Assembly (NCBI RefSeq): GCF_036370855.1
Contig: NC_088099.1
Coordinates: 23,837,501-23,901,500, forward strand
Direction of reading: 5' to 3'
DNA length: 64,000 nt
From: Dromaius novaehollandiae
Lineage: Eukaryota; Chordata; Aves; Casuariiformes; Dromaiidae
A program made the translations under genes and the position numbers. Under the pieces are notes generated by a model, which searched no databases, was not told where the DNA came from, and worked only from the letters and a program-made list of their open reading frames with translations. Shown one piece after another: positions 14,915 through 26,340 of this stretch. Every line of letters begins with the position of its first letter. Position 1 is the stretch's first letter.

Positions 14915-15405
14915 TTAGTCCATCCCAGACGCAGGGCTCTGCATTTGCCTCTGGGTTATTTCATGAGGTTCCTGTCAGCCCATTTGTCTAGCCTGGCGAA
15001 GCTCTCTGAAAGGCAGCCCTGCCCGCCAGTGTCCTGGCCACTCTCCCCGGTTTGATATCACCTGCAAACTTGCTGAGAATGTACTCTAGCCCATCATCCA
15101 GGTTGTTACTGAAGACAAACAGGATTGATACCAGTATCGATTCCTGAGGGATGCCACTAGTAACCAGATGCCAGGTGGGCTTTGTATGTCTGATCACCAC
15201 CTTTAGAGCGCACCATTCCAGCCGATTTTCCACCTAGTTTGTCATCTATTTATCCAGTCCATCGTTCAACAATTTGGCTGTGAGGATATATGGTAGACCA
15301 TCTATTAAAGGCATTGCTAATTTCAAGGTACACAACATCTACTGTCTTCCCCTCCTCCACTCAGCTAGTTGTCTCATGACAGCACGCAATGTAGGTGTCC
15401 CTCCC
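14915..15405 (-). mobile_element. Degraded CR1 LINE fragment, reverse transcriptase part, antisense
   Basis: Read on the minus strand, this encodes a decayed piece of the CR1 non-LTR retrotransposon reverse transcriptase. Around 15,360-15,300 there is a DVVYLEISNAFN-like segment, corresponding to the CR1 'VVYLDLCKAFD' region. Around 15,170-15,120 is VTSGIPQESILVSILF, the counterpart of the family's SGVPQGSVLGP motif. Around 15,090-15,055 is LSKFAGDIK, where the catalytic FADD box has become FAGD. Below 15,000 a match to the CR1 stretch that reads LMKFN in active copies continues to about 14,915. Stops and frameshifts break the frame and no CR1 3' terminus is visible, so this is a dead internal fragment. 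Family assignment rests on remembered motifs; end positions are approximate. Confidence 0.85.
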
Positions 15406-18127
15406 CAGAGCACGTCACACAGGACATATGGTTAACCTAAAGAAGGCTCATCACAGACAAGGAGTGGCTGGAGTACAGAGAAACCAGTTGCTTGGCAACT
15501 GCTGCCAGCTGGTGCAAATCAGAAAAATCCATGCTAGAAAACTGGGAAGCCATAACCAGTTCCCTGCCGGCCTTACTTTTTATTCTGGAGTTTTTTAAGG
15601 AATCTGTGAGGTCTGTTTGACCCAAAGGTTCTGCTCCTCGCAAACACAATGCCCTCTGAAATTCAAAGAAAGCAGGTAGGGTTTTAATTTGCTCTGTCTG
15701 TGTGGCAGCTTCTCATGCAAACATGGCAACCCTTGAAGCTCAGAGGTACTACACTTAGGGTAGACATCCTCAAAGCTAATTGCCTGAAACAAACAGACTT
15801 CTTCCCTCAAACAGAAAAGGCATGTTTATTTTTTTTCCCTACATTTAGCTGCACATCAAATTTTCTTTTCAATGCCATGTGAAAAAGGTGCCAAGCCAAA
15901 AATGTGCCTCTGTCCTCATGTGATGCATTGTAGCTGTGTGTGCACTCACAGCGTTCCCGACAAGCTCGTGGTTTGTGCCTTCAGTAGCCCTGCTCCAGAA
16001 TGAAACTATCAGGGAAAGGGGAAGAAAAGCTGCCCCAGGCTTTCTCTGCAGAATGGTGATGGCACTGAAAGTATACTAGTGCTAACAGCTTATGATAACT
16101 TTTAAAACAAAAATTTGGTGAGGTGATAGTAGAGACGTATGGATTTTGAAATTCGTCCACACACTCATGTTATGCTAAGCTTTCTAGAACACCATACGAG
16201 AATGCACCATATGTCAAATGAAAGTACGTACTCTGACACTACCAGTTTCATGCAATTCAATAACAGGCGTTTCAACTTCAACCATTTCCAGTGACTCAAC
16301 AAGATGTTTGAGTATCACAGAGTTTCCTCTGTTCTCCATGGCCAGCCATCTCAGGGGGAGGGTTGCCATAATGTTCTTTTTTTTTAAGAGTGGTGTTAGT
16401 AGCAGTCCTACTGTTGTGCTGAACGAGCAGTTTTCTTCCTAGCCTTACTTTTCAGGTGTTCTTATATTTTTAAAAGAAAACTGGGCTAAAATTTCCCATG
16501 CTTTTGGACAGCTCTTGACAGCTTTAAAAATAGCAGCAGCAGCAGTGATGCCATTTTAAAAGTCTGGCAAAATTTTGCTTTGCTGTGAAGCAGAATAAGC
16601 AGAATATTTCACCTTTTAAGACAGTTTTGATCCTTTCAAATGTTTTGGACCTTTAATTATTAACTATCAAATACTGGAAACCATTTAACTGGAAGAACAG
16701 ACTTTTGCCATGATTAAATATATTCTTGAAAGGGCTTTATACAATGGTATGTATATAAGAATAATGTTACACTTAATAAATGTTATTTAAACTTCACAAA
16801 ACATCAATTAAAGAGGTGTGTGTGTATAAAGCACTATAGCACCAAATGTATTATAGTCACCGCTACGGTGAAATATTATCATCACTAGAAAGTAACAAAA
16901 ATGAGCAGCATTTGGAGCAGGAGATAAGGAACTTAAAATACATTCGGTTGAATCTACAGAGAAAAAAAGGTTAAGCAGCATATTATTTAACAATTTCATA
17001 TTTTGCTAGGAGATTGTCCTCACCCTTAATTTTACAGAAAGGACTATATGATTTTAAGCAAAAATTTTCAGAAAAAAATGCTTGCAATTGTGTGCCTAAT
17101 TTGCATGGGCAATTACTCTCCTTTCACACAGTCATGGTAATTGTGATTGCTCTGACTACATGTCCAAATTAGAGAAAAAAATGCAAGCACAGTTACATAA
17201 AGTTTCTGCCTGAATGGCTGCAAGTCATTAGTTTCTTCCCATCTGAAAGATGGATTTAGCAATATAAAACATACCAGGTACAAATGAAGAAATGTGGCTT
17301 TAGGAATCTGGCTCTCCTTAGTATTAGACTCTGTTATACTGTATTACAAACAAGGTGTACCTTGTACTGGACATTACAGATTCAGGGCAAATACAAGTAC
17401 AACATGAGTGGAGGACCACATAATAGTGGTGCTAATGCCATAATAGCAAAATATATCATGGGAAGCCTACAGTGGCCACACGGTGCTGGAAATATAATGA
17501 TGGGAGATGCTCATTGTCAATAAGCTATGGGGAGCTGGGTGAAAGCACAAGGCTATGAAAAGATTCACAGGAGAGCAAGCATATTTGCTTTGCAAGGCAA
17601 AGGTTCACCAAGCACAAGGGACAGTAAGGATAGCATAAGAGACAATCAAATGAGAAGACCAAACAGACCATTAAAGCCTGAGGGATGATAAGCAACATTA
17701 ACACTTCGGTATACACTCAAATGCAGAGAGCTTCCATAGCAAATCAAAGACAAGATCTCACTAAGAACTTTATCTAAGAGCATGTGATACCTAAAGCAAT
17801 TCAGTGTATTTCAAAGGGGCAGAAGGGAAGTAAGATGAAAGAAAAATTCTCTTAATATGCTGAGATATTTCTGGAAGAGATAGCTTCATAAAACCCAAAG
17901 AAAACCCTACCTCAAAAAAGAAAAGCAGCATATTTGTTTCAATCTAATGGCAACAATTCCCCCCCCATCCCCCCCAAAAAAGGCTGTACATCTTTTTATG
18001 GTCCCTATTCTAAGGACCATGTATCAGTCAATGTGTTTTACCTCAGGAATAGACTGTTTTAACTAGCAGAAGAACGTAGGATCGAGGATCTGTTCTTATC
18101 TGTCCAGATGTTGTCCACACTTAGAAA
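15406..18127. other. Intergenic DNA, nothing recognised
   Basis: No gene, RNA or clear transposon was seen. A short (AGC)5 run lies near 16,535-16,550, and a mixed C-run/A-run occurs near 17,958-17,982. Open frames are short and unremarkable. Confidence 0.55.
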
Positions 18128-18190
18128 GTTGGAATATAGAACTCCAGAGAGTCCTCCAGGGAGTTGGATCTAGAACTCCAGAGAGTTCTC
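18128..18190. repeat. Two-unit imperfect tandem repeat
   Basis: Two adjacent copies begin with GTTGGA and share the 16-base core TAGAACTCCAGAGAGT, at 18,137-18,152 and 18,171-18,186. The first unit is about 35 bases long and the second about 28. This is a simple local duplication. Confidence 0.8.
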
Positions 18191-21100
18191 ATATCTGTAT
18201 CTTGAAGCATTGATGCCTATAAATTGCTACTTAAAGGGACAGGAAAAAGGGTAGGAAATTTTGTTAGTCTTTATTCTTTTGTTTTAAAGAAAGCAAAAAA
18301 ATGGAAAAATGTTAGCATAATTTTGTATGTGGAGAAATGTAAATACAATAAAAAAGAATAGACTACATTATATGTTTAAGAATAAAAGTAGTCAGTGAAA
18401 ATGCCAACAGTATGTAAAAACAGGGACAAGTCATGGTTGTTGCGGGAAACCATAAATTTGAAATCTTTCACTTTGTGTGTTCCAAAGCAGATGTTCAGCT
18501 GCTATAAATCAGCAGAGCTCCCTGACCCTTAATTTCTTAACCACAGGATTGTGCTGAGGATTTTTTGCACTGAACTTACTTAAATTAAATAGCATTATTC
18601 TAGCTATTCTAAGAACTATAACACCATCTACTGGGCAAAGAATTTTTATTCAAAGATGTTAAAGTTCAGCTATTTTGAGTGACCCGAAGTAACAACTCAT
18701 TGCACTCTAAAATATCAAGCTTCAGTGTGCCTCACAGACAAATGGTCATATGAGCTATAATAATGCATACAATCCTGTGATTTATTTTGGTGTGGCAACA
18801 ACATTCTCTGAAGTGGGAGGTGGAATTCATTTCAGAACAAATAAGCATCAATTGCTTTGATGGAAGACCAGTCCTAAATCAATTTTTAAGTTACAGTAGC
18901 TCACTTATCAGCTCCCTTTCCTTAAGGTTTCACATCTAATGGGTGCTTTTTTCAGGTACCCAACATTTCCTCTGAGTTCTAATGCATTCTTCATAAATCC
19001 TTCTTCCCAACATGGCTGATCTCTGTGTGAATCTCTTGTCCTTGCATTCTTTATATATTTTTAAAATGTCCTAAGTAGGTGATACTTTGCAGAATCCATA
19101 GCAGAAATAAACTCCTCACAGGCCTGAGGAACTTGCAGAAAGTATATCAACATGGAAGTTGATGGGATTTACAGCTACCACTGTGGGAAGACATGAAATA
19201 ATGAATTTTCATAACGGACATGAAGGACAAAATGTCATACAGCAAGACAGTTTGTTCCAAGAATAGAAGAGAAATAGCATTTATATTAATGCTAAAGGAG
19301 ACAAAACAATGGTTAAGAATAGAAAATGAAACATAAGGCAAGGGTCATTAAAATTAAGTACTGTAGGTGAAAAAGAAATGAGAACATAAAGAGAGGAGCA
19401 CAACTGTGAAAGGCTTTTAGAAAAGAGGAGTTTGAAACAGAAAATCTGAACAAGTAAGAAAAAGAACTTAGAGAGGAAGACGATGTAAAATGGGCAAACG
19501 GCTTTAGGCATGGGTTTGCCTGCAACATTTAGAGAGACAAAAAGGTTCTTGTCTGTCTGGTATAGAACATCTTCCTAGTATATTAATTTCCTCCTAATAG
19601 CATTTAATCATCCAGATATTTCATACCTCTTTTCATTCTGCATTCTTCCAGCACACATCCTACCATCTTCTTGAAAACAAAACTTCCCCCAATAAAAACA
19701 ATTTTTCTTCAACCTCACCCAGAGGAAAAGTAAGGCTGGTCAAAACACTTCAGGTTTCTGCAGGAAACTACTCCTTTTGCAAAACTGAAACTTTCCTGTA
19801 AATTTTGACTGAATTAGAGGTATTTAATACTTTTAACATTTCAATATAGTGAATATATTTTGTTTCAATCTTATTGAAATCAAACAATTCAATCTTTTAT
19901 TTCAAAGTAACTTTTCAGTTTGAAATGCAGTACTGAAATTGATGACTGTAAATGACTTTTAAATATCTCTTTCTATCTTTTTTGTGTACTGTCACTGCTG
20001 GGTAAACTTGGCAGTTAACCAGAGTACTGACTGCACATCAACGTGTTAACAAATTCATGTCACACACAGCTTGTCTGAGCCACTTGTAACTAATAATGCC
20101 AGACATATGGTATTAGCATTACTATGTGGTACCTGATATTCTTAATTTAATTATATTCCTAATAGTCTTAATGATTATAAACTTTTTCTGACAATTACAA
20201 TGCCAAATTTTCTCTTATTTTTCCCCAAAACTGCAGTCCATTATCCAAAAAAATATGCTGCTGGCTACACACAGTGCAACCATACAAGTATAATGGAAGT
20301 TTACATTTTACCTATCTCTGTAAGATAATTTGATTTGAAAGAAATAGAAAAATCTCAGTCTAGTTTGGGGGGGAAACATACCATTTAAAACAACACGAAA
20401 ATGCCATGATAAGAATAATTAAAAAAAAGAATAAATAACGGTTTCTAAAAGGGTCCATTTTCTGTCATACTTTTTCCCGATTTATAAACCTTGAATGAAT
20501 TCAACCATGATTGTGAGTAGAACTGTTATGTTCCAATACAGCTTTAATACAAATACATGGATATTTACTCTTGCCAGTGTTTATGCAAACCATGGAGTTA
20601 TATTTCCACCAATTTTAAACAGTTCATCTTAAACAAATGTCCACACCGCTAAAATACTACGCATGTGTACTATAAATGGTACCTATGCAAGAAAGAATTT
20701 TTTGCTTGCTCTATTGGCTATCATGGAAAGTTGTGATTCCCCTGGGATTCTTTCCCATTCCACAGGGATGTCAATCACAAGTATTAACAGCTAATACACA
20801 CACTCAAGACAATTGGTAGCTTGCTTTGTGTCACTAACAGGTGCTGAGGACAAATATCTTCACCAAGAAATTGCTTATTTTCTCTTGTCTGTGATTTCAG
20901 TAGGAGTCAAGTCTAGCACTCGTTCATCATTTAAAAGAGAAAATGAGAGAAATCAGAGCTTTTTGTTTCATATCAGGGTCCGCATTCCAACCTGGTGCTG
21001 ATGTGCAGGTAAGAAGACATGAAGACCCGCTTCTCAAAACAAGGAATGTAAGGAGAGAAGGAAATGAACTGTGTAGGTCTCAGAGTTGTAGCACACTCCT

Positions 21101-24100
21101 TGACACCTGAAGAATTTCCCTTTTGTGCCCATTTCTCTTCCCATCTTCTTGCTGGCAGAAAGCAACCTATTCTACCCATTCCCTGGATTGTGAGCTCTTT
21201 TACTTCTCCAAGCAATAAGCTCTGCAGGGCTACCCTGCAGCTCCAGGTGAGGCCACTGAGAAGAAGAGCATGTCATTGCATTCTTTCTCTTCCAGTTAGC
21301 ACCTGACTGCCTGACCCAAGCCAGAACCACAGATGAGCATCCCTCCCACACCACCATCTTGTCATCTCTGGTGCTGCCACAACAATCTTTACCTCTCAAC
21401 TGAGAACAAGAAGCAATAATGGGTGTGACCCATTCTTTCTACTTACCAACAGTCCAGAGCTCACCTCTGATGCTGAGGAGGAAGTAATCTGCAATTTGTA
21501 AACCAGCAACGTTAATTATTCTCTGGACACAAATGTGCAAATAAAGGGAATGTTGGGCAGGATTAGTGATATCAAAATTCCTCTCAGAAATCATCCTGAA
21601 AGCATATAGCTAGATACCACTTCATGAGCACTATGTACAAAGTTTCAGGTACAGTATAGAGTTTTTTTTTTTTTAGCTAACTTTCTCATCAGTAGGAAGT
21701 TAGGTATCTAAACAACAGACGGACAAACAAACACCTCTGTGGCTTGCTCCAATGGCTTTTTCTGCCCCACCACATTTCAAATACTCAACATTTTGTCTGT
21801 ACAGACTTGGTGGGGCTTTTTCTTTCTTTTTTTTTTTTTTGGTAATAAAACTAAGAAGGGAGTAAACAGAAAATGTAATTGTAGAAAACTAAACTGTAAT
21901 ATTCCATTATAGCTTCTCGTTAATGTCAGAACAATTTAGTTACACAACACTGGTGTAATTCCCTTTGGAGCTATATGCACTAAGCAGCTTAGCATTTATT
22001 TGATTTTTGATATACTTGTTTTTCCTATCAACCAGGCCAGACAAAACATTTTCCAAGACAAGGAAGAGAAAACTATCTCAATGTGGATGAACTTTACTGA
22101 GATTTGTCTGGTGATATGCAAGAAGTTTGCAACTCTTATTGCAGTCTGTCAACAGTTCAGGGCAGTAAATCCATAATTAATCCAAGAACTTTCAGGAATA
22201 GGCTTAATCCTTAAAAATACACTATGAAATAATAAAAGTGGCTGCAGATAGAGAGAGTATTTGTTTATGTTCTTTACTTCCTCCTCCTTTACTGTGGAGA
22301 ATTATTCTAAGATGCTACAGATTGAAATGAACAGAACCAAGCTAAAGCAAGTGACATTGGAATAGATTAGAAGAGAGAAAAAAAAATTTGCTATGATTTC
22401 CTAAAGAACAAAACCACCAAACCAGTCTGTAAAGTAAATTAACAGCATCTCACACAGAAAAAAATAAGTGAATAGTGCACATTATTTATGAGGAAATATA
22501 GAAAGCTTGCAGAAATTTTAAATAGCGCACTTTAAGTCACCAATCCAACCACATGGTGGCAGCCCAGCATAAAAAAAAATGGAAATAGTCCTGTGCATTC
22601 AATATAAACTAACTGAAAAAGCAGTTCACATTTGTGCACACTACTCAGGATATATCAAAGCAATGCTGTATAGCAGTGGGTTTTAATCTTTTTTGGTTCA
22701 CATACCTCTAAACATTTTTAGAGGCAGTAAAGACCCATACGCAGAGAACTTAAGTCTACTGTTTCATCTATTTATCTTTGAAGAACCCTCCATTTTTTAG
22801 TACAGTTTACACATCCCAAAGGTCCACAGAAACCAGGTTTAAATACCACTGTGCCAGAATTTTAAGAAACAGTATTTCCATATATTTGTGTGCTGGTTTC
22901 CACATGCTTTGTTCACAGTTGCAACTCCAATTCAGGTATAATCTGTTTCTGAAATAAAATACATAGTTTACCTGCACATAACATAGATGAACCTGCATAT
23001 TAGACCTAACTGAGCTTTTAAGTTTCCCCCTTAGTGTGCAAAACCAACAAACTAAAAAAATAAGTCCCTGTACGTTCCTAATTTCAAAACAGAAGATTTC
23101 TGGATCACCGCTTTTCTCCTACTTCCCCTTTTTCATTTTCCTTCTGACTGCCATCTAACTACCTATGTAGATTCACAGACATAATATGTTTTCCCATCCA
23201 GACTCTTCTGTACGAACATGCAAATATCAATCTATAAATGCACAAAACCTAAAAAAGATGATCAGTGAGAGATCAAGTCATAACTGATGACATCCACAGT
23301 CTCACCTCATTTGTACTCAATACAGCTTGCCATAACTGACTACACTGTTTGCCTTTTACCGCTTGTATTACCGAGGCTGATGATTTCAGTGATATTTCCA
23401 AAGTAATTTCCTAATGCTTTTCCTAACCAGCACATGGCAGACTGTTCCAGTTGGCACATATGCTCAAGACTGCTCCCTTGTTCCCAGATTCATTAATTTG
23501 TATTTGTCTGTGCTGAACTCTATGTGCTATATGCCAACTAAATCATCAAAACGGGTCAAATGAGTTTAAGTCTTAGATGTTTCTCATTAGTTTTCACTTT
23601 CAATGTCAATATAGTGCCTAACTCCGAAGACATGTTCTTTTCATTTCCACGTTCAAATTATATACAGCAAATTAACAATATCAGTAGTACTCGGCAGCAA
23701 ATAGCTGGTGAAATATTTAATAGTGAAATCAGTTTTACACAACAGACAACACAGGACATTAACCTAAAACCACACTGTTACTGATACACAACGGAAGTGT
23801 TACTTTGCTGAAATCTGACTATTGGTGGTTCTAATTTAGTAGGCAGTCTCTTTCTTTTGAAGTTTCAGAGGTGGGAAATACAGGTGCAACCTAACTTGAT
23901 ATTGTGGCCTTGCAGGAATATTAGCTGTTAACTCCTCTATGGACCTACAAGCATAGGTATGGGGCTGACAATGAGTCTTCCACTCTATGGTGAGAAAGAA
24001 AACCTGCTGCATTTATTTAGAGTCCATTAAACTGCAGTCCCTCTTTTGGTTCCTCCCAAACTCCTGAGGCTGTGACTGAACTTCTCCGTATTTCTGTGTG

Positions 24101-25680
24101 AATATCCATTTGCACTTCTGAAATCAGACGGCGCTCTTATCCTAATCAACTTGATCTTGACAATGGGCAAATGGTTATCCAACACACCAGAAGGAGGGAA
24201 GTTGGGGAAGAGGAGGAACTTCTCATATGGGCATGTCTACTCCCATTCCTTAAATGTAAGTGGCCTTTTGGTGCCTCCAGGTAGCGTTATCAAACTCCTC
24301 TTCCATGCAACACTGGCCATTGTCTGGTTTTACACCCAACATCCTTGTTTTAAAGTGTGTTCCCCCCTCATTTTTTTCCACTTGCTTCACTGAATTCTTT
24401 TTTTTTTTTTTTGGATTGCAGTGACACTCCCCTCAGCTTCCATGTTGACATAAGTTTGCTTCCTTAGAACAAGCCTAGCAACTTGAAGAGATGGGCTAAA
24501 CCATGCAGTTATTCCTTCCTCCTCACATAGCCTGCCTATGGACAGACTAAACTTCACCAGGGCCAGCTGAATTATGCTTTTTCCTTGCACCATTTTGAAA
24601 AAATTCTGTATTTACCTCCTGCTCATAGAATGCTTTCAGTTACAGGCCTGTTGTATCTTGTATTGAACTTGAAGTACCACCACTATAAGAAATCATATAT
24701 TATACATAAGTTTATTCGTATCAGTATATTGATTCAGAACCCATAAGAACTACAGAACATGAAGACCTTTATTCTAGTATGTACAGAGTCTGATTTTGTT
24801 CTTATGCTGCCTTTAATTCTAATAAAACTATTTTAACTTATTTGGGGTTATTCACAATTTATGCTAAAATCAAAATGTGTCCATTATAAGCATTACTTAC
24901 ACAACTAATCATTTTTTTTAATCTATACAGAAGGAAATTGATGGCTTGTCAGTAATTTTTGAGAAAATACTCAATTGTGTAAGTGCTTGAAAATGCTTAA
25001 AAAAAATCAGAAGTACCACCACACCATCTTCTGATCAATTTGTAGTATTACCTTAAATAAAAGCTCACAAACATCTAGACACTGGCTATTTTAGTACTTA
25101 ATGCAGAATATCATTGCACTTGTAACAGTCTGAGTCGATGTCCAAATTCGCTAAAAGTCACAAATAGCTATATGATGAACGCAAAGTAGAGAGGCATAAT
25201 ATTATGCTCAACTTCAATTTGATCTGTATTCCACATGAAGAATTTTGAGTGGCATACACATTGCAGGTGCACCTAGGCAACTTTTAGATAGAGATGCTTC
25301 TTTCTTAGGGAGAGAACACCCTCACTCGAGTTTTTGGTATCGTTATCGCTTTTCTAAAGAATTTTAATTAATGAAGTCTACACTGACCTCGTGTACAACA
25401 CTGACCACAAAATGTCCTTGAAGAACTCCTATTTGAATGGCAACATATCTTTTCTAACAATTCCCAGTTTCGATTTCTAAAACCCTACCAGTTAAAAAAA
25501 ATTACTAAACTAGATAAACCCAAATTGGGTTTATTTTCCAAATCTGAATCTTCTAGAGTCCATGGGATGTACATCTAATGCTGCTCCAGTTTAACAAAGT
25601 CATTCTATTGGTACGATTTTGAAGTCCAGGGTTCTCTTCTTACCTCCAGCCTACATTCAAGATAAGGAGTTTTTGGATTG
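18191..25680. other. Intergenic DNA upstream of the promoter, nothing recognised
   Basis: AT-rich sequence with poly-T runs near 21,660-21,675, 21,826-21,840 and 24,398-24,412, and no recognisable gene. Short open frames on both strands lack family resemblance. A weak CTCF-like string lies at 22,549-22,562 (CCACATGGTGGCAG). Confidence 0.55.
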
Positions 25681-26034
25681 ACTAAATCTGCTTCAGACTG
25701 AGCTTTAAAAGGCCCTCTCCCCCTCCACCACCACCTTTGCTCTCAGCTTTCACAAGACCTCTGGGGCAGCGAGGGCTGAGCAGGGGAAAACGCCACGGCA
25801 AGCGGACAAGGGACAAGCCGGGAGGACGCGGGAAGGCTGAGGAGAGTGCGAAGTGCTGCTGCCCGCGAGCCACTGTGGTGACTTACCGCGCCGCGCCAGC
25901 CCCTGCCCCCTGGAAGCCAATGGCCGCGCCCCGCGCGGCGGGGCGGGGCGGGACGGCGCAGAACGCGCTCCAGCCCCTCCAACGGCCGCCTCAGCGAGCA
26001 GCGGCCGGCGGCGGCCAGGCGCGCGCCGCGCCCC

Positions 26035-26041
26035 CTTCCGG
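26035..26041 (-). promoter_or_regulatory. ETS-type site (CTTCCGG)
   Basis: This is the reverse complement of the ETS-family core CCGGAAG, as used by GABP/ELK factors in housekeeping promoters. It sits about 200 bases upstream of the start codon within the CpG island. The match is to the core only. Confidence 0.45.
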
Positions 26042-26086
26042 CTCCCGCGGAAGCCGAAGCGCCTGCTGGGGAGGCGCCGAGCGGCG

Positions 26087-26096
26087 GCGCCTGCGC
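26087..26096. promoter_or_regulatory. NRF1-type palindrome (GCGCCTGCGC)
   Basis: This ten-base string closely matches the NRF1 consensus GCGCATGCGC, with one substitution at a tolerated position. It lies about 150 bases before the start codon. NRF1 sites at this distance commonly mark the start region of TATA-less CpG promoters. Binding is inferred, not shown. Confidence 0.55.
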
Positions 26097-26243
26097 AGTG
26101 CCCGAAGCGGCCGGTGCGCGCGGCGCGCCCCGCCCCTCCCCGCCCGGCGCGGCCCCTCCCGCGCGCAGGGGCAGCGCCTGGCAGAGCCGCCGCCGCCAGG
26201 AGCCGCCTCGCCCGCCCGGCCGCAGGGCCGCCGCCACCCCGCC

Positions 26244-26340
26244 ATGTCGGAGGCGGGCCAGGAGCTCGTCCACCTGGTGTGGGGCAAGAAGGCCGGGCCC
26301 CGCGGGCTCGCCGACACCATCTTCTGCCGCTGGGCGCAAG
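26244..26340 (+). CDS. MINDY3: MINDY3 exon 1 (coding part)
   Basis: Encodes residues 1-32 plus the first base of codon 33. It begins [16 protein letters not shown] and ends DTIFCRWAQ, followed by the donor G|GTACCT. The LVWG and LSDTIFCRW-like strings are the conserved N-terminus of the family. The stretch AGPRGLAD appears one residue longer than the mammalian SSPGLSD. The 5' UTR precedes it within the CpG island, but its start cannot be fixed. GC content is extreme here, unlike all later exons. Confidence 0.93.

Noticed and set aside
22549..22562. CCACATGGTGGCAG as a CTCF site
   Set aside because: It departs from consensus at the central YA positions that matter for binding, so it is kept only as a weak note.
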